DNA of 64,000 nt from CAYUQT01 sp964446835 (GTDB lineage: Bacteria; Planctomycetota; Phycisphaerae; UBA1845; JAFGLZ01): positions 62,001 to 126,000 of the forward strand of contig CAYUQT010000015.1 of the NCBI GenBank assembly GCA_964446835.1, read 5' to 3'. Numbering within the stretch: position 1 is the stretch's first letter; every line of letters begins with the position of its first letter. Below, in pieces: positions 16,263 through 25,818 of the stretch. Position numbers and translations under genes: made by a program. The notes under the pieces were generated by a model. That model did no database searches. It was not told where the DNA came from and saw only the letters and a list, made by a program, of their open reading frames with translations.

Positions 16263-18959
16263 ATGAGGCACACGCCTGCGAGACGTGCGGGCCGAGTCTT
16301 CCTGAGGAAACAGACGTCGTGGGCCATACCGATGGCGATCTGTCTTGGGGCCGCCGTTGAGGCCGCCGACTGGCCGATGTGGGGAGGCCGCCCCGACCGG
16401 AACATGGTCTCCGACGCCAAAGGTCTGCCCACCGAGTGGGATGTCACGACGAAGAAGAACATCCGATGGGTCGCCGAACTGGGCGAGCGGACATACGGAA
16501 CCCCTGTCGTCAGCGGCGGCAAGGTGTTCATCGGCACCAACAACGGGCGCCCGCGCGACGCCAACATCAAGGGTGACCGCGGCGTGCTGATGTGCTTCGA
16601 CGCCGGAGACGGCCGGTTCCTCTGGCAGGCGGTGCACGAGAAGCTGGCGAACCCCGAGGCCTACGACTGGCCCGAGATCGGTGTGTGCTCGGTGCCGTGC
16701 GTGGTGGGCGACCGGCTGTACTACGTGAGCAACCGCGGGGAACTGATCTGCCTGGATACCGAGGGATTCTACGACGGCGAGAACGACGGACCGCTGCGCA
16801 CCGAGAGAAGGGCCGGCAAGACCGATGCCGACGTCGTCTGGTCGCTGGACATGCTCAAGGAGCTGGGTGTGGTGCCGCATCAGGCCTCGGCCTCGCCGCC
16901 GATGGTGATGGGCGACCTGGTGTACGTGATCACGGGTAACGGCATCGACGAGGATAAGGAAAAGGTCAAGGCCCCGGGCGCACCGAGCTTCATCGCCGTC
17001 GACCGCCACAGCGGCAAGGTTGTCTGGAAAGATGCATCACCCGGCGACCGGATTCTGGAGGGACAGTGGTCGGCGGCCGCCGGCGGTGTCGTGGGCGACC
17101 GGAAACAGGTGGTCTTTCCCGGCGGCGACGGTTGGCTCTACGCCTTTGATCCGACCGCGGGACGCCCCCTCTGGAAGTTTGACGGCAACGCCCACAAGCC
17201 GCAGGCCGAGAAGGACCAGCGCAATCATTTCATCGCCACGCCCGTAATCTTCGAGAACAAGGTGTTTGTCTGTATCGGGCAGAACCCCGAAAACGGCAAG
17301 GGCCCCGGCGCCCTGTGGGCAATCGACGCGACGAAGACGGGCGATGTGACCGCATCCGCCGTGATCTGGAAGCTGACGGACAAGGAATTCACGCGGAGCA
17401 TCTCGACGGTGGCGATCGGCGACGGATTGCTCTATGCCGCGGAACTGAACGGCTACCTGAACTGTCTGGAGGTCTCTACCGGCAAGCGGATCTGGAGACA
17501 GGACCTGGAGGGATCGGTCTGGGCCTCGCCGCTGATCGCCGACGGCAAGGTGTATATCGCCAACGAAGACGGCGATGTCATGGTGCTGCAGCACGGTCGC
17601 CAAGTGAAGGTCCTGGCCAAGAACTCCATGAACGAGACCGTCCATGCAACGGTGAGCCCGGCGGATGGTGTGCTCTATATCGCCACGATGTCGAAGCTCT
17701 ATGCCATCGGGCAGCCGAAATCACCAACGTCCGCGCCGCACAGCCAAACGGGCATCGGCGTCCCGAAGAGCGAAAGGACTGAGGCGACCTGCTCTGATGC
17801 GATCCGAACGTTGGATGGGCAACGGACGGGGGGATCCGAAACGGCCGCGTGGGGAGCGGCAATGGCGTTGGGGGCCGAAGGGCCCACGACGACTCGCGGG
17901 GCGTCCCCTGCTTCTGCCCCGACGGCGGCCTGGCCGATGCATCGCGGAAGCCCGCAGTTGACCGGCCGGGCGTTTGGAACACTCCCGGACAAGCCGAGGG
18001 TCCTGTGGAAGCGTGAGCTGCCCGAGGGTACCGAATCGTCACCGGCAATCGTGGGGGATTCCGCGTTTCTGGGCTGCGACGACGGTTTCCTCTATGCCCT
18101 CGCCCTGGCCGACGGGGCCGTCCGCTGGAAGTACAAGGCCGGCAGCTCCATCCGGTCGTCGCCGTGTGTCGTCCATGGCCTGGTGTGCTTTGGAGACGGC
18201 AAGGGGGTGTTCCATGCGGTGGATGCCGCACAGGGCACACCCCGATGGAGCCTTCGTACCCGGGGTGAAATCAACTCCTCGCCCGTCCTGGCCGGCGATC
18301 GGTTGTTGTTTGGCTCTTACGACAATCACCTGTATTGTCTTTCCGCCGACGACGGCCGTGTGATCTGGAAACACCCCGCGGAAGACAAGATTCACGGCAC
18401 ACCGGGGGTCTCGGACGATCGTGTGTTGTTCGCCGGTTGCGACGGACAGATGCATGTGATCCGTCTGTCCGACGGAGCGGCAGTCGCCGAAGTGAAGCTC
18501 GATGGCATCTGCGGGGCGGCCGCTGCAATTCAGGGACCGATGGTCTTCGTGGGCACCTTCGGCAATCAGGTGCTCGGCATCAACTGGCAGACGGGCAAAG
18601 CGGTCTGGACGTACGAACCGGCCGACGAAAAGCAGCCGTTTTACGGGTCTGCGGCCGTCGATGAGTCGTGGGTCGTTATCGGGGGGCGCGATAAGCGCGT
18701 CCACGCGCTCGATGTCCTCACGGGCAAGCCTCGCTGGACGTTCCTGACGGGCGAGCGCATCGACTCGTCGCCGCTGATCATAGGGAATCGAGTGTGGATC
18801 GGATCCAATGACGGCAAGCTGTACGTCCTGGATCTGTTCAGTGGGCGAGAGGTGTGGCGATTTGACGCCGGATCGGGGATCATTGGGTCTCCGGCGTTTG
18901 CCCGAGGTCGAATGCTCTTTGCCTCGGAAGACGGGGTTGTGTACTGCCTTGGCGCCTAA
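16263..18959 (+). CDS. Secreted double PQQ-like beta-propeller protein
   Basis: 898 residues. A signal peptide (hydrophobic MAICLGAAVEAA) is followed by two complete WD-like PQQ propellers. The first opens with DWPMWGGRPDRN (about residue 37) and ends near 480; the second opens with AWPMHRGSPQLTG (about 558) and runs to the C-terminus. Each contains repeated blades of the form GxLYALD, GKxxW and DGKVYI. They are joined by a roughly 75-residue Ala/Ser/Thr/Pro/Gly-rich linker. No quinoprotein dehydrogenase catalytic Asp/Cys pair was seen, so it is likely a scaffold or binding protein similar to BamB-type propellers rather than an oxidase. GAGG lies 8 nt before the ATG. Confidence 0.87.
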   Translation: MRHTPARRAGRVFLRKQTSWAIPMAICLGAAVEAADWPMWGGRPDRNMVSDAKGLPTEWDVTTKKNIRWVAELGERTYGTPVVSGGKVFIGTNNGRPRDANIKGDRGVLMCFDAGDGRFLWQAVHEKLANPEAYDWPEIGVCSVPCVVGDRLYYVSNRGELICLDTEGFYDGENDGPLRTERRAGKTDADVVWSLDMLKELGVVPHQASASPPMVMGDLVYVITGNGIDEDKEKVKAPGAPSFIAVDRHSGKVVWKDASPGDRILEGQWSAAAGGVVGDRKQVVFPGGDGWLYAFDPTAGRPLWKFDGNAHKPQAEKDQRNHFIATPVIFENKVFVCIGQNPENGKGPGALWAIDATKTGDVTASAVIWKLTDKEFTRSISTVAIGDGLLYAAELNGYLNCLEVSTGKRIWRQDLEGSVWASPLIADGKVYIANEDGDVMVLQHGRQVKVLAKNSMNETVHATVSPADGVLYIATMSKLYAIGQPKSPTSAPHSQTGIGVPKSERTEATCSDAIRTLDGQRTGGSETAAWGAAMALGAEGPTTTRGASPASAPTAAWPMHRGSPQLTGRAFGTLPDKPRVLWKRELPEGTESSPAIVGDSAFLGCDDGFLYALALADGAVRWKYKAGSSIRSSPCVVHGLVCFGDGKGVFHAVDAAQGTPRWSLRTRGEINSSPVLAGDRLLFGSYDNHLYCLSADDGRVIWKHPAEDKIHGTPGVSDDRVLFAGCDGQMHVIRLSDGAAVAEVKLDGICGAAAAIQGPMVFVGTFGNQVLGINWQTGKAVWTYEPADEKQPFYGSAAVDESWVVIGGRDKRVHALDVLTGKPRWTFLTGERIDSSPLIIGNRVWIGSNDGKLYVLDLFSGREVWRFDAGSGIIGSPAFARGRMLFASEDGVVYCLGA

Positions 18960-19078
18960 AGCTTGGACATCCTTGGAGGCTCCAACCGGCAAGGTCCACG
19001 GATCGAAGACCCGACGCGGCGGGTCCCGGCGACGAATGCCGCAGAAGTGATTCTCTTATCCTCTAAGAAGGGCCTCGT

Positions 19079-20368
19079 ATGAAGGTGGTCTATCTCACTG
19101 CCGGTGCCGCGGGCATGTACTGCGGAAGCTGCATGCGCGACAACACGCTGGTCGCGGCAATGCGAGGCCAGGGACATGACGCGTTACTGCTGCCCTTGTA
19201 CACGCCGATCCGAACCGACGAGCCCGATGTAAGTGAACTCCGTGTCTTCTTCGGCGGCATCAATGTCTACCTCCAGCAATCCTCCGCTTTGTTCCGACAT
19301 ACCCCCTGGTTCGTCGATCGATGGTTTGATGCCCCAAGCCTCTTGCGAGGGATGGGGCGATGGGCTCACCGTAGCAAGCCCGAGGACCTCGGGCGACTGA
19401 CGGTATCCATGCTCAAGGGTCCCGATGGGCCGATCCGCAAGGAAGTCTGCAAGCTTCTGCGAGAGTTGGAGAGGCTCCAACCGGATCTGGTGAACTTTCC
19501 CAATGCCATGTTCGTCGGGCTGGCGCCGGCGATTCGCCGGTCGTTGGGCGCCAAGACGGTCTGCACGTTGACGGGAGAGGACATCTTTCTGGACAAGCTG
19601 ACCGATCCCTACCGGTCTGAAGCGTTGGCGCTGATCCGCCGTCAGGCTCCAGAACTGGATGCCTTTGTGGCCGTCAGTGAATACTACGGGGCCTATTGCC
19701 AAGAACATTTTGCCGTCCCTCCGGCACGGCTGAAGGTGATCCCATTGGGAATTCGGCTTGAGAACGATGTCGTGCCCGCCGAGAAAGGCGACGCCGGCGC
19801 CCCGTTCACCATCGGCTATCTGGCGAGAGTCTGCCCAGACAAGGGGCTTCACATCCTCTGCGAAGCGTTCGCCGCACTCTCTCGATCGGGCCGTGCATGC
19901 CGACTCAGGGTCGCCGGCTATCTGCCATCGTCCGAGCGGGAGTATCTGGACGGACTGAAGACCCGACTCACCGAGCAGGGACTCGGTCTTGAATACGTCG
20001 GCGAGGTCGATCGCGCGGGGAAGCTCTCGTTTCTGCGGTCGTTGAATGTGCTGTCCGTCCCGACCGCGTATCGGGAGTCTAAAGGAATCTATGTATTGGA
20101 GGCCTTGGCACAGGGTGTGCCGGTGGTCGAGCCCAATCATGGGGCGTTTCCGGAAATCATCGGGGCCACGGGAGGAGGAGTACTCTGTCAACCCGAAGAT
20201 CCCCAATCGCTGGCCGATGCCATCGCCGGCCTGATAGACGATCCGGAGCGCGCAAGGCGGCTCGGACGCCAAGGAAAAGAGTCGATCTGCCAATCCTTCA
20301 CCGATCAGATCATGGCCCAACGAACGTGGGCTTTCTATGAGAGCCTGACTCCGCCGCACATTCTGTAG
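19079..20368 (+). CDS. GT4-family glycosyltransferase
   Basis: 429 residues with the two-Rossmann GT-B layout. The N-terminal glycine-rich start AGAAGMYCGSCMRDN is typical of a planctomycete GT4 group. The C-terminal nucleotide-sugar site shows GYLARVCPDKG near residue 245 and the E-x7-E motif in YRESKGIYVLEAL near 330, then PNHGAFPE. AAGGG is 6 nt upstream of the ATG. It stands alone between the propeller gene and an AT-rich spacer, so a role in extracellular or storage glycan synthesis is inferred only from family. Sugar donor unknown. Confidence 0.88.
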   Translation: MKVVYLTAGAAGMYCGSCMRDNTLVAAMRGQGHDALLLPLYTPIRTDEPDVSELRVFFGGINVYLQQSSALFRHTPWFVDRWFDAPSLLRGMGRWAHRSKPEDLGRLTVSMLKGPDGPIRKEVCKLLRELERLQPDLVNFPNAMFVGLAPAIRRSLGAKTVCTLTGEDIFLDKLTDPYRSEALALIRRQAPELDAFVAVSEYYGAYCQEHFAVPPARLKVIPLGIRLENDVVPAEKGDAGAPFTIGYLARVCPDKGLHILCEAFAALSRSGRACRLRVAGYLPSSEREYLDGLKTRLTEQGLGLEYVGEVDRAGKLSFLRSLNVLSVPTAYRESKGIYVLEALAQGVPVVEPNHGAFPEIIGATGGGVLCQPEDPQSLADAIAGLIDDPERARRLGRQGKESICQSFTDQIMAQRTWAFYESLTPPHIL

Positions 20369-21205
20369 TTCAGCATGAAATGCAGCCAACTGCGGTCTAC
20401 CACGGCCGTGTCGTCTTTCTCTTTCTGTAGTACCAGGCATAGGTTCGATGTTGCGGGTGTTGCCAGGCAATTGCTTGGCCACTCAGCCAAGATGAAGAGG
20501 TGAGGGTGGACTGACCGAAGCTAGCCATGAGGGAATATACAAATTAAATTGGTATACATCACCCTATAACACGCAAAAGAGTTTCTTGGGCATAACCAAT
20601 TGAGATTCAATAGCTTGTGGCATTAGACTGATCTGTTGAACTGGTCAAGACAGGCCACAGGGATTGTGAGGAATGGCTCTTGACACCGTCGGCAGATGAC
20701 TTAGAATACGCTACTGTCATAAGTCTGTGAAGGTGCGGTAATCTTTATCAAGTCGTATTTCATTCAAGGTGGTACCTGCTACGTCGTTGACCATGAAGGT
20801 TTCTAAACGGTCTGTCCAGGACTGAGGCGCTGCGGCGTGGCATTTGAAGGCGTACCCGACGTAGCCGACCCATCCTCACATGTCGGCGAGCCCTGTGAGT
20901 ATCGGTGGTAGCAGGTGCTCTTTGGGGCATCGATTCACGTAGCAGTTTCGGACGGATAGAAGCGCTGATCTACACATCGCCGTGGGTAGAGGGCGCGTGT
21001 CTGAACCGAAACGGTTCTCATTCGCTCAACACCTGAAGGCAAATAACCCGTAACGTTGTGAGTCCTAGACCGGGAAACGGTGTCATGCCATTCATCGCTT
21101 GCGGGTGAGTGGAGAAAGGGGGTGAGAGACCGTCGAACACTGGCTCTCATGAATGGAATGTGAAATTCGGGGGTGGTCCATGGATAACTCTGTTGGAGGA
21201 TGAGT
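20369..21205. other. AT-richer gene-free stretch with orphan promoter
   Basis: About 840 bp without a recognised gene. 20520-20800 is visibly poorer in G+C than the flanks. It carries a good sigma-70-like promoter (20680-20707) that is 500 nt from the next start codon. On the minus strand, 20728-20883 is an open, stop-terminated stretch of 51 codons with AT-rich codons and no start of its own, possibly a decayed gene end. No known structured RNA (RNase P, tmRNA, SRP, 6S) was recognised. Confidence 0.45.
20680..20707 (+). promoter_or_regulatory. Putative orphan sigma-70 promoter
   Basis: A perfect TTGACA (20680-20685), a 16-bp spacer and TAGAAT (20702-20707). Downstream is either a roughly 490-nt leader for the FG-GAP lipoprotein gene or an unannotated small RNA. 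Confidence 0.5.
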
Positions 21206-24200
21206 ATGAGTGGCAGAATGAAGATTGCATGGAAACTGGGACTTGCGGCCGTACCGCTCGTCATGGTGGTGGCCGTGGTGGGATCGGGATGCATCCCTGG
21301 CCCCGGCCCCCTCGGCACAATACTGGTCACAGTGACATCGCCAGGTCCGGGCACGGTGGCCACCCCCCTCAACCTAAGTGGATCGGCGGGCGGTGGAATT
21401 GGTGCCTATACGTATGCCTGGACTCAGACTGGCGGTCCGACGGGAACGTTCGCCAGTACGAATCTGGCGAGCACGACATTCACCCCCAAAGCCGGTGGTA
21501 TCCACAAGTTCACGCTGACCGTCGTCGACTCGCTGGGCGCCTCCGGATCGGCGACGGCCCAATCGGCGGTGGGCGACATCGAATTCTTTGTAGCCAGCGC
21601 CACGGTGCCCGGTAACCCCGCCGTCGTTCAGTCGACATCCCGCACAGGGCCGGCATCGTTTTTGGCCAGGGCGCGCGTGTTCGATCCGGAATTCGTGAAC
21701 GATCAGAACACCGAGATGCAGGTCCACTACGAGATCATCAGTTTCCCGAACAGTGCGAGCAGCTCACTGATTTCTCTGGAGCGTTCGTTTGACACGATCG
21801 GCAATCAGGGGCAAGGCACCGACAATCTGTCGGGAGCCCTGGACGGCGCGGTGGGCGTGACGATCCGCGCGAATCCGGAGGCCTCGTACAAGGTGATGAC
21901 GAACCTGGCCTCGACCTCGACCGCGGTCGGCGAACTGGTGCCGGGAGACTATGTCTTCCGAGCCACGGTGACCAACCCCAGCGGCATTCAGCGATATCGG
22001 AATCTGACCGTGACACTGCTGCTGCAAAGCGCAGGCGGCGATGTCGGGATCGGCGGACAGTACATGGCTACCACACAGGGCCCCACGGCCGTGGCGGTCA
22101 AGGAACTGCCGACCGGTAGCCCGGGACGCGTGACCGACAAGGTCATGGACCCGAACAAGACAGCAGCCATGACCGTCTCGGTGTTCCCGAGTTCGACGAC
22201 GAGCTACCGCTTCTACCTGCTCGACAATAATAGCGTTGCACATCCTGAGTATGTGGTTGCCTCTCCCAATGCGCCCGTAGCGTACTCCGCATCTCCGACG
22301 GACGTTTCACTGACCATCGGGGCATCCGGTGGGATCCCCTATGGCACGTATACCCTCTGGATGGAAAGCTTCGACCAGTTGGGCAACCTCAGCAACACCG
22401 AAATCCTGGTCAACCGGGGGACGAGCAGCACCGATCCGGTGATGAACGTGCCCGTTCGGTTCCACGTCACCAAGGACTTCTACGCCCAATCGTCGATCAA
22501 CGCCGAGCAGATTGGCGAGGTCTCCAATGATGTGGACGCCGGCATCTCGTATCAGGGATGGGGTGGAGCTCCGACGGGCGCTTACACCAGCGTCAGTGCC
22601 TTGGCCGATGTGAATCTGGACGGGGCTCTGGATATCCTCACCTTGACCAGCAGCGGCTTCAGTGTCCGGTGGGCGGGCTTCCGAAGCGGTTCCGAGTCCG
22701 CACTGAGACATCCGGTCAATAATGGGAATTTCGGCGGCATAGTGGGAACAGCCAACTTCATACTTGTATCGCTTCCGGCACCGACTCAACTGGCCGTCGG
22801 CGACTTGAACGGTGATGGACTTCCCGACGTGGCCGTGACAGCCACCTCAGGAGCCTTGTCGTTCATCAAGATCTTCTTCCACACGGGCGACGGCAGCGCT
22901 CCGTACTCCGGAGCGGCGGATCAGACCCTCATGATTCTCCCGCCCGAGTACGACCGTCGCACCCTGACGACGACGACCAATGTCCTGAGCACGGGCTCGT
23001 TTGTTCCGGAGCCGGCTCGGAACCTGTTCGGGCGGCAGATTGCTATCGCCGATGCCACGGGTGACGGAACGAGCGACCTGATCGTTACGGACCCCGCGTT
23101 CAACACGGTTCGCGTACTCTATGCCCCCAGTCCGGATCCCAACGGCTGGGCGGATCCGAACCTGGCCGACCCGAATTTCGCGGCGCCTCCGGCCGCGGAC
23201 ACGCTGTATGCCGGCAATGAAGGCCGCGTCTATGTCTTCGCCGGCGGAACCAGTGGTGAGCTCAAACCGGGACGTCCCCAGATCATCACGAGCCTCATCA
23301 CCGAACGCGAGCTGATCACGCCGCTTGATGTGTCCATCCCAACGCCCAACAATCCCGTGTTGAGCACGAGTTGGGCAGAGGCCTCGGCGATGTACACGGC
23401 TGCCTACAACGGCAACCTGTTCGATCAGATCGGTTACTCGCTGGCCACCGGCACCGGCGTATTCGCGGTGGGTTCGCCGATAGCCGTGGGTGATCCGAAC
23501 ACGAGCACGTTGCAGGGCGCCCTCCAAATCGTCAACCCGGTGACCGACAACGACACCGTCACCTTCCTCGTCGGACAGCCGGGTGTCACACCGTCTACCG
23601 TCTTTCGGCGCTATGTGTTCGACGTGGACGGATCGTTCGATCCACTGGACCCGAACTGCAACAGTTTCGTCCGGGTGGATGTGAGTGCAAATCCCACAAG
23701 TCCCGAATATGCCATCACTCAGCTCATCGCCGCGATCAACGGCGACACGGACACCGGTCGGCTGATGACGGCGGCTCGGGACCCGGCCCGTGCCGAACGG
23801 GTCAACTACCTCTATCGGTTCGGGGCTAAGGACGGTAATGCCCGAGCCGTCGTGGTGGGGCTGACGCTGGGTGCCACGATGACCGATCCGCAGAACGCGA
23901 TCGCGGCCACGATTACCCAAAACGCCGACGGGATCGTCTATCGCGTGGCCACAGCCACGCCGAGCGGAACGCTCACAGACGGCATCGCCGGCACGGCCAA
24001 CACCAACATGGGGCTGGGTTCGAATCTTGCCCTCGGCAAGATCAACGACGCCTCGGCCACCACGACGGACGACCTGGTCATCTCGGCGCTGGATTCGGGC
24101 GATCCGAATGGCGTTCCGGGTGACGGAGCCGTGTTCATCTCGTACGACGGTGATCCCAACCTGACCCGTATTACCGGTATCGGGGCCAACAGCCTGGGTA

Positions 24201-24508
24201 CCGGCGGTTGGGGCGGCACCGATCTTCCGGCGACGGGAGTCGGGTCTACCATTGGCGCGGCCGACGTCAATGGCGACAACCTGGCAGAGGTGTTCATCAC
24301 CGAGCCCGGATTCGATCGCATCTACATGATCAAGGGCGCCGCCGGCAAGCCGAGCGCTCCGGATCTGACGCTGATCGGAGTCGTGTTCAACATCGACCTG
24401 TCCTCGACGGGAACGTTCCTCTTCGGCGACATCACGGGAGATACCCAGACGGACTGGGTCTTCCTGAATCCCACACTGAACATCGGGTTCTGTGGATTCG
24501 CAAGGTAG
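21206..24508 (+). CDS. Large FG-GAP/VCBS repeat lipoprotein
   Basis: 1,100 residues. The signal peptide ends in a lipobox (VVGSGC), so it should be lipid-anchored. A PKD/Ig-like domain follows (VTVTSPGPGTV, AYTYAWTQTGGPTGTF, FTLTVVDSLG). Three or more FG-GAP-type calcium blades occur (DVNLDGALDIL, DLNGDGLPDVAV, DATGDGTSDLIV, DVNGDNLAEVFI, DITGDTQTDWVF), suggesting an integrin-like propeller on the cell surface. GGAGG 6 nt before the ATG at 21206 decides the start over the ATG at 21200. A strong terminator follows the stop, so the gene is monocistronic. Binding partner unknown. Confidence 0.85.
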   Translation: MSGRMKIAWKLGLAAVPLVMVVAVVGSGCIPGPGPLGTILVTVTSPGPGTVATPLNLSGSAGGGIGAYTYAWTQTGGPTGTFASTNLASTTFTPKAGGIHKFTLTVVDSLGASGSATAQSAVGDIEFFVASATVPGNPAVVQSTSRTGPASFLARARVFDPEFVNDQNTEMQVHYEIISFPNSASSSLISLERSFDTIGNQGQGTDNLSGALDGAVGVTIRANPEASYKVMTNLASTSTAVGELVPGDYVFRATVTNPSGIQRYRNLTVTLLLQSAGGDVGIGGQYMATTQGPTAVAVKELPTGSPGRVTDKVMDPNKTAAMTVSVFPSSTTSYRFYLLDNNSVAHPEYVVASPNAPVAYSASPTDVSLTIGASGGIPYGTYTLWMESFDQLGNLSNTEILVNRGTSSTDPVMNVPVRFHVTKDFYAQSSINAEQIGEVSNDVDAGISYQGWGGAPTGAYTSVSALADVNLDGALDILTLTSSGFSVRWAGFRSGSESALRHPVNNGNFGGIVGTANFILVSLPAPTQLAVGDLNGDGLPDVAVTATSGALSFIKIFFHTGDGSAPYSGAADQTLMILPPEYDRRTLTTTTNVLSTGSFVPEPARNLFGRQIAIADATGDGTSDLIVTDPAFNTVRVLYAPSPDPNGWADPNLADPNFAAPPAADTLYAGNEGRVYVFAGGTSGELKPGRPQIITSLITERELITPLDVSIPTPNNPVLSTSWAEASAMYTAAYNGNLFDQIGYSLATGTGVFAVGSPIAVGDPNTSTLQGALQIVNPVTDNDTVTFLVGQPGVTPSTVFRRYVFDVDGSFDPLDPNCNSFVRVDVSANPTSPEYAITQLIAAINGDTDTGRLMTAARDPARAERVNYLYRFGAKDGNARAVVVGLTLGATMTDPQNAIAATITQNADGIVYRVATATPSGTLTDGIAGTANTNMGLGSNLALGKINDASATTTDDLVISALDSGDPNGVPGDGAVFISYDGDPNLTRITGIGANSLGTGGWGGTDLPATGVGSTIGAADVNGDNLAEVFITEPGFDRIYMIKGAAGKPSAPDLTLIGVVFNIDLSSTGTFLFGDITGDTQTDWVFLNPTLNIGFCGFAR

Positions 24509-24521
24509 GACGGCTTTGCTC

Positions 24522-24563
24522 GCCAGGCGCCGGAGCGTACCTCCGGCGCCTGGCCCTGTTTTT
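24522..24563 (+). terminator. Rho-independent terminator of the FG-GAP gene
   Basis: A 14-bp perfect stem (GCCAGGCGCCGGAG / CTCCGGCGCCTGGC) closes a 5-nt loop and is followed by CCTGTTTTT. Lies 14 nt after the stop codon. Confidence 0.93.
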
Positions 24564-24670
24564 CAGACATGCGTGATTTCGGCCTGCGCGAACGGAAACC
24601 GCGGAGGCCGTTTTGCTTTGTGCAGGTGGGAAACGCCGCTAGAATACCCCGCCTTGACGGATGTACCCTC

Positions 24671-24778
24671 ATGCAGCAGCCTCCCCGATCCGAACGGCTC
24701 TGGCGGGGACGGTGGGACGAGGGCACGAACGAGGTCATCGAAGACCCGCTCGGTGTGAATACCGGCGGCTTCACTTGA
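24671..24778 (+). CDS. Possible 35-residue small protein upstream of dapB
   Basis: The ATG at 24671 opens 35 codons (MQQPPRSERLWRGRWDEG at the start, ending NTGGFT) with mostly G/C third positions like the neighbouring genes. Its stop overlaps the Shine-Dalgarno of dapB (TGAAGGAGG), an arrangement favouring translational coupling. The frame is open further upstream to 24569. The ribosome site is weak and no family is recognised, so it may be a leader peptide or chance. Confidence 0.4.
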   Translation: MQQPPRSERLWRGRWDEGTNEVIEDPLGVNTGGFT

Positions 24779-24791
24779 AGGAGGTACGAGG

Positions 24792-25586
24792 ATGATTCAA
24801 CTGGCGATCTTCGGCGCCGCCGGTCGAATGGGACAACGCCTGATCGCTCTGGGCGGCCAGGAAGAACGGCTTCAGGTTGTTGCCGCCCTGGAGGCCAATG
24901 GGCATCCGACCATCGGTCGCGATGCCGGTGAAGGGGCAGGCGTCGGACATCTGGGCGTGCCCATCCAGGAGCAGCCCACGGCCGAGTTCGACGTGCTGAT
25001 CGACTTCTCCCTGCCGGAGGGCACGATGACCGCATTGGACCACTGCCTGGGCAGAAACCGTCCCATCGTCATCGGCACGACGGGCCACACCGCCGCGCAG
25101 CTCGAGCGAATCCACAACGCGGCCAAGGTCATTCCCGTGCTCAAGGCGCCGAATATGTCGGTGGGAATGAACGTGCTCTTCCGCATTACCCATGAGGTGG
25201 CCGGTGCATTGGGCAATGAGTACGACATCGAGATCGTCGAGTCGCATCATCGGTTTAAGAAGGATGCGCCCAGCGGTACGGCCCTGGAACTTCTCCGCCA
25301 GGTGTGCCAGGCACTGGGGCGGGATCCGGTCGCCGATGTGGCCCATGGGAGATCGGGAGAGACCGGGCAGCGGCCGTCGCGACAGATCGGCATGCATGCC
25401 TTGCGGGTCGGCGACACGGTGGGCGAGCACGAAGTTCACTTCGGCTGCCTGGGCGAGACCGTGGTTCTTCGGCATTCGGCCCACACACGCGATTCCCTTG
25501 CCCGTGGTGCCCTTCGCGCCGCCGTCTGGATCATAGACCGCCCTGTCGGGCTCTACAACATGCAGGACGTGTTGTTTGGCCGATAG
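24792..25586 (+). CDS. dapB: 4-hydroxy-tetrahydrodipicolinate reductase
   Basis: 264 residues, normal for DapB. It reduces 4-hydroxy-tetrahydrodipicolinate with NAD(P)H in the diaminopimelate/lysine pathway in the cytoplasm. Visible motifs are the dinucleotide loop GAAGRMG (residues 6-12), IGTTGH, APNMSVGMN, and the catalytic signature ESHHRFKKDAPSGTA near residue 150 with the His-His pair and Lys. It ends with the usual YNMQDVLF. AAGGAGG precedes the ATG. DAP synthesis implies peptidoglycan or lysine formation. No other dap gene is present in the window. Confidence 0.96.
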   Translation: MIQLAIFGAAGRMGQRLIALGGQEERLQVVAALEANGHPTIGRDAGEGAGVGHLGVPIQEQPTAEFDVLIDFSLPEGTMTALDHCLGRNRPIVIGTTGHTAAQLERIHNAAKVIPVLKAPNMSVGMNVLFRITHEVAGALGNEYDIEIVESHHRFKKDAPSGTALELLRQVCQALGRDPVADVAHGRSGETGQRPSRQIGMHALRVGDTVGEHEVHFGCLGETVVLRHSAHTRDSLARGALRAAVWIIDRPVGLYNMQDVLFGR

Positions 25587-25747
25587 GCCCCACCGAACCC
25601 GGCACGAGATTTCAACACCGCTGCGGCCCGTTTATGCCGCTACCGACCGGGCCCGAACAGCTTGCGGAACCGACGAAGAGGACGGCTTGGCTCGAACGTA
25701 CGGCTTCGGAGATCTCATCGCAAGTTGTCTTGAGCCAATACGATGGG

Positions 25748-25777
25748 TTGACACGGCGGATATCCTACGTGTACATT
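25748..25777 (+). promoter_or_regulatory. Putative sigma-70 promoter for STAS operon
   Basis: Perfect TTGACA (25748-25753), 18-bp spacer, TACATT (25772-25777); about 40 nt before the first STAS gene. Confidence 0.5.
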
Positions 25778-25818
25778 CGCCGTAGCTGTGCGTACTCTGG
25801 CACAACGGGAGTTGTCCA

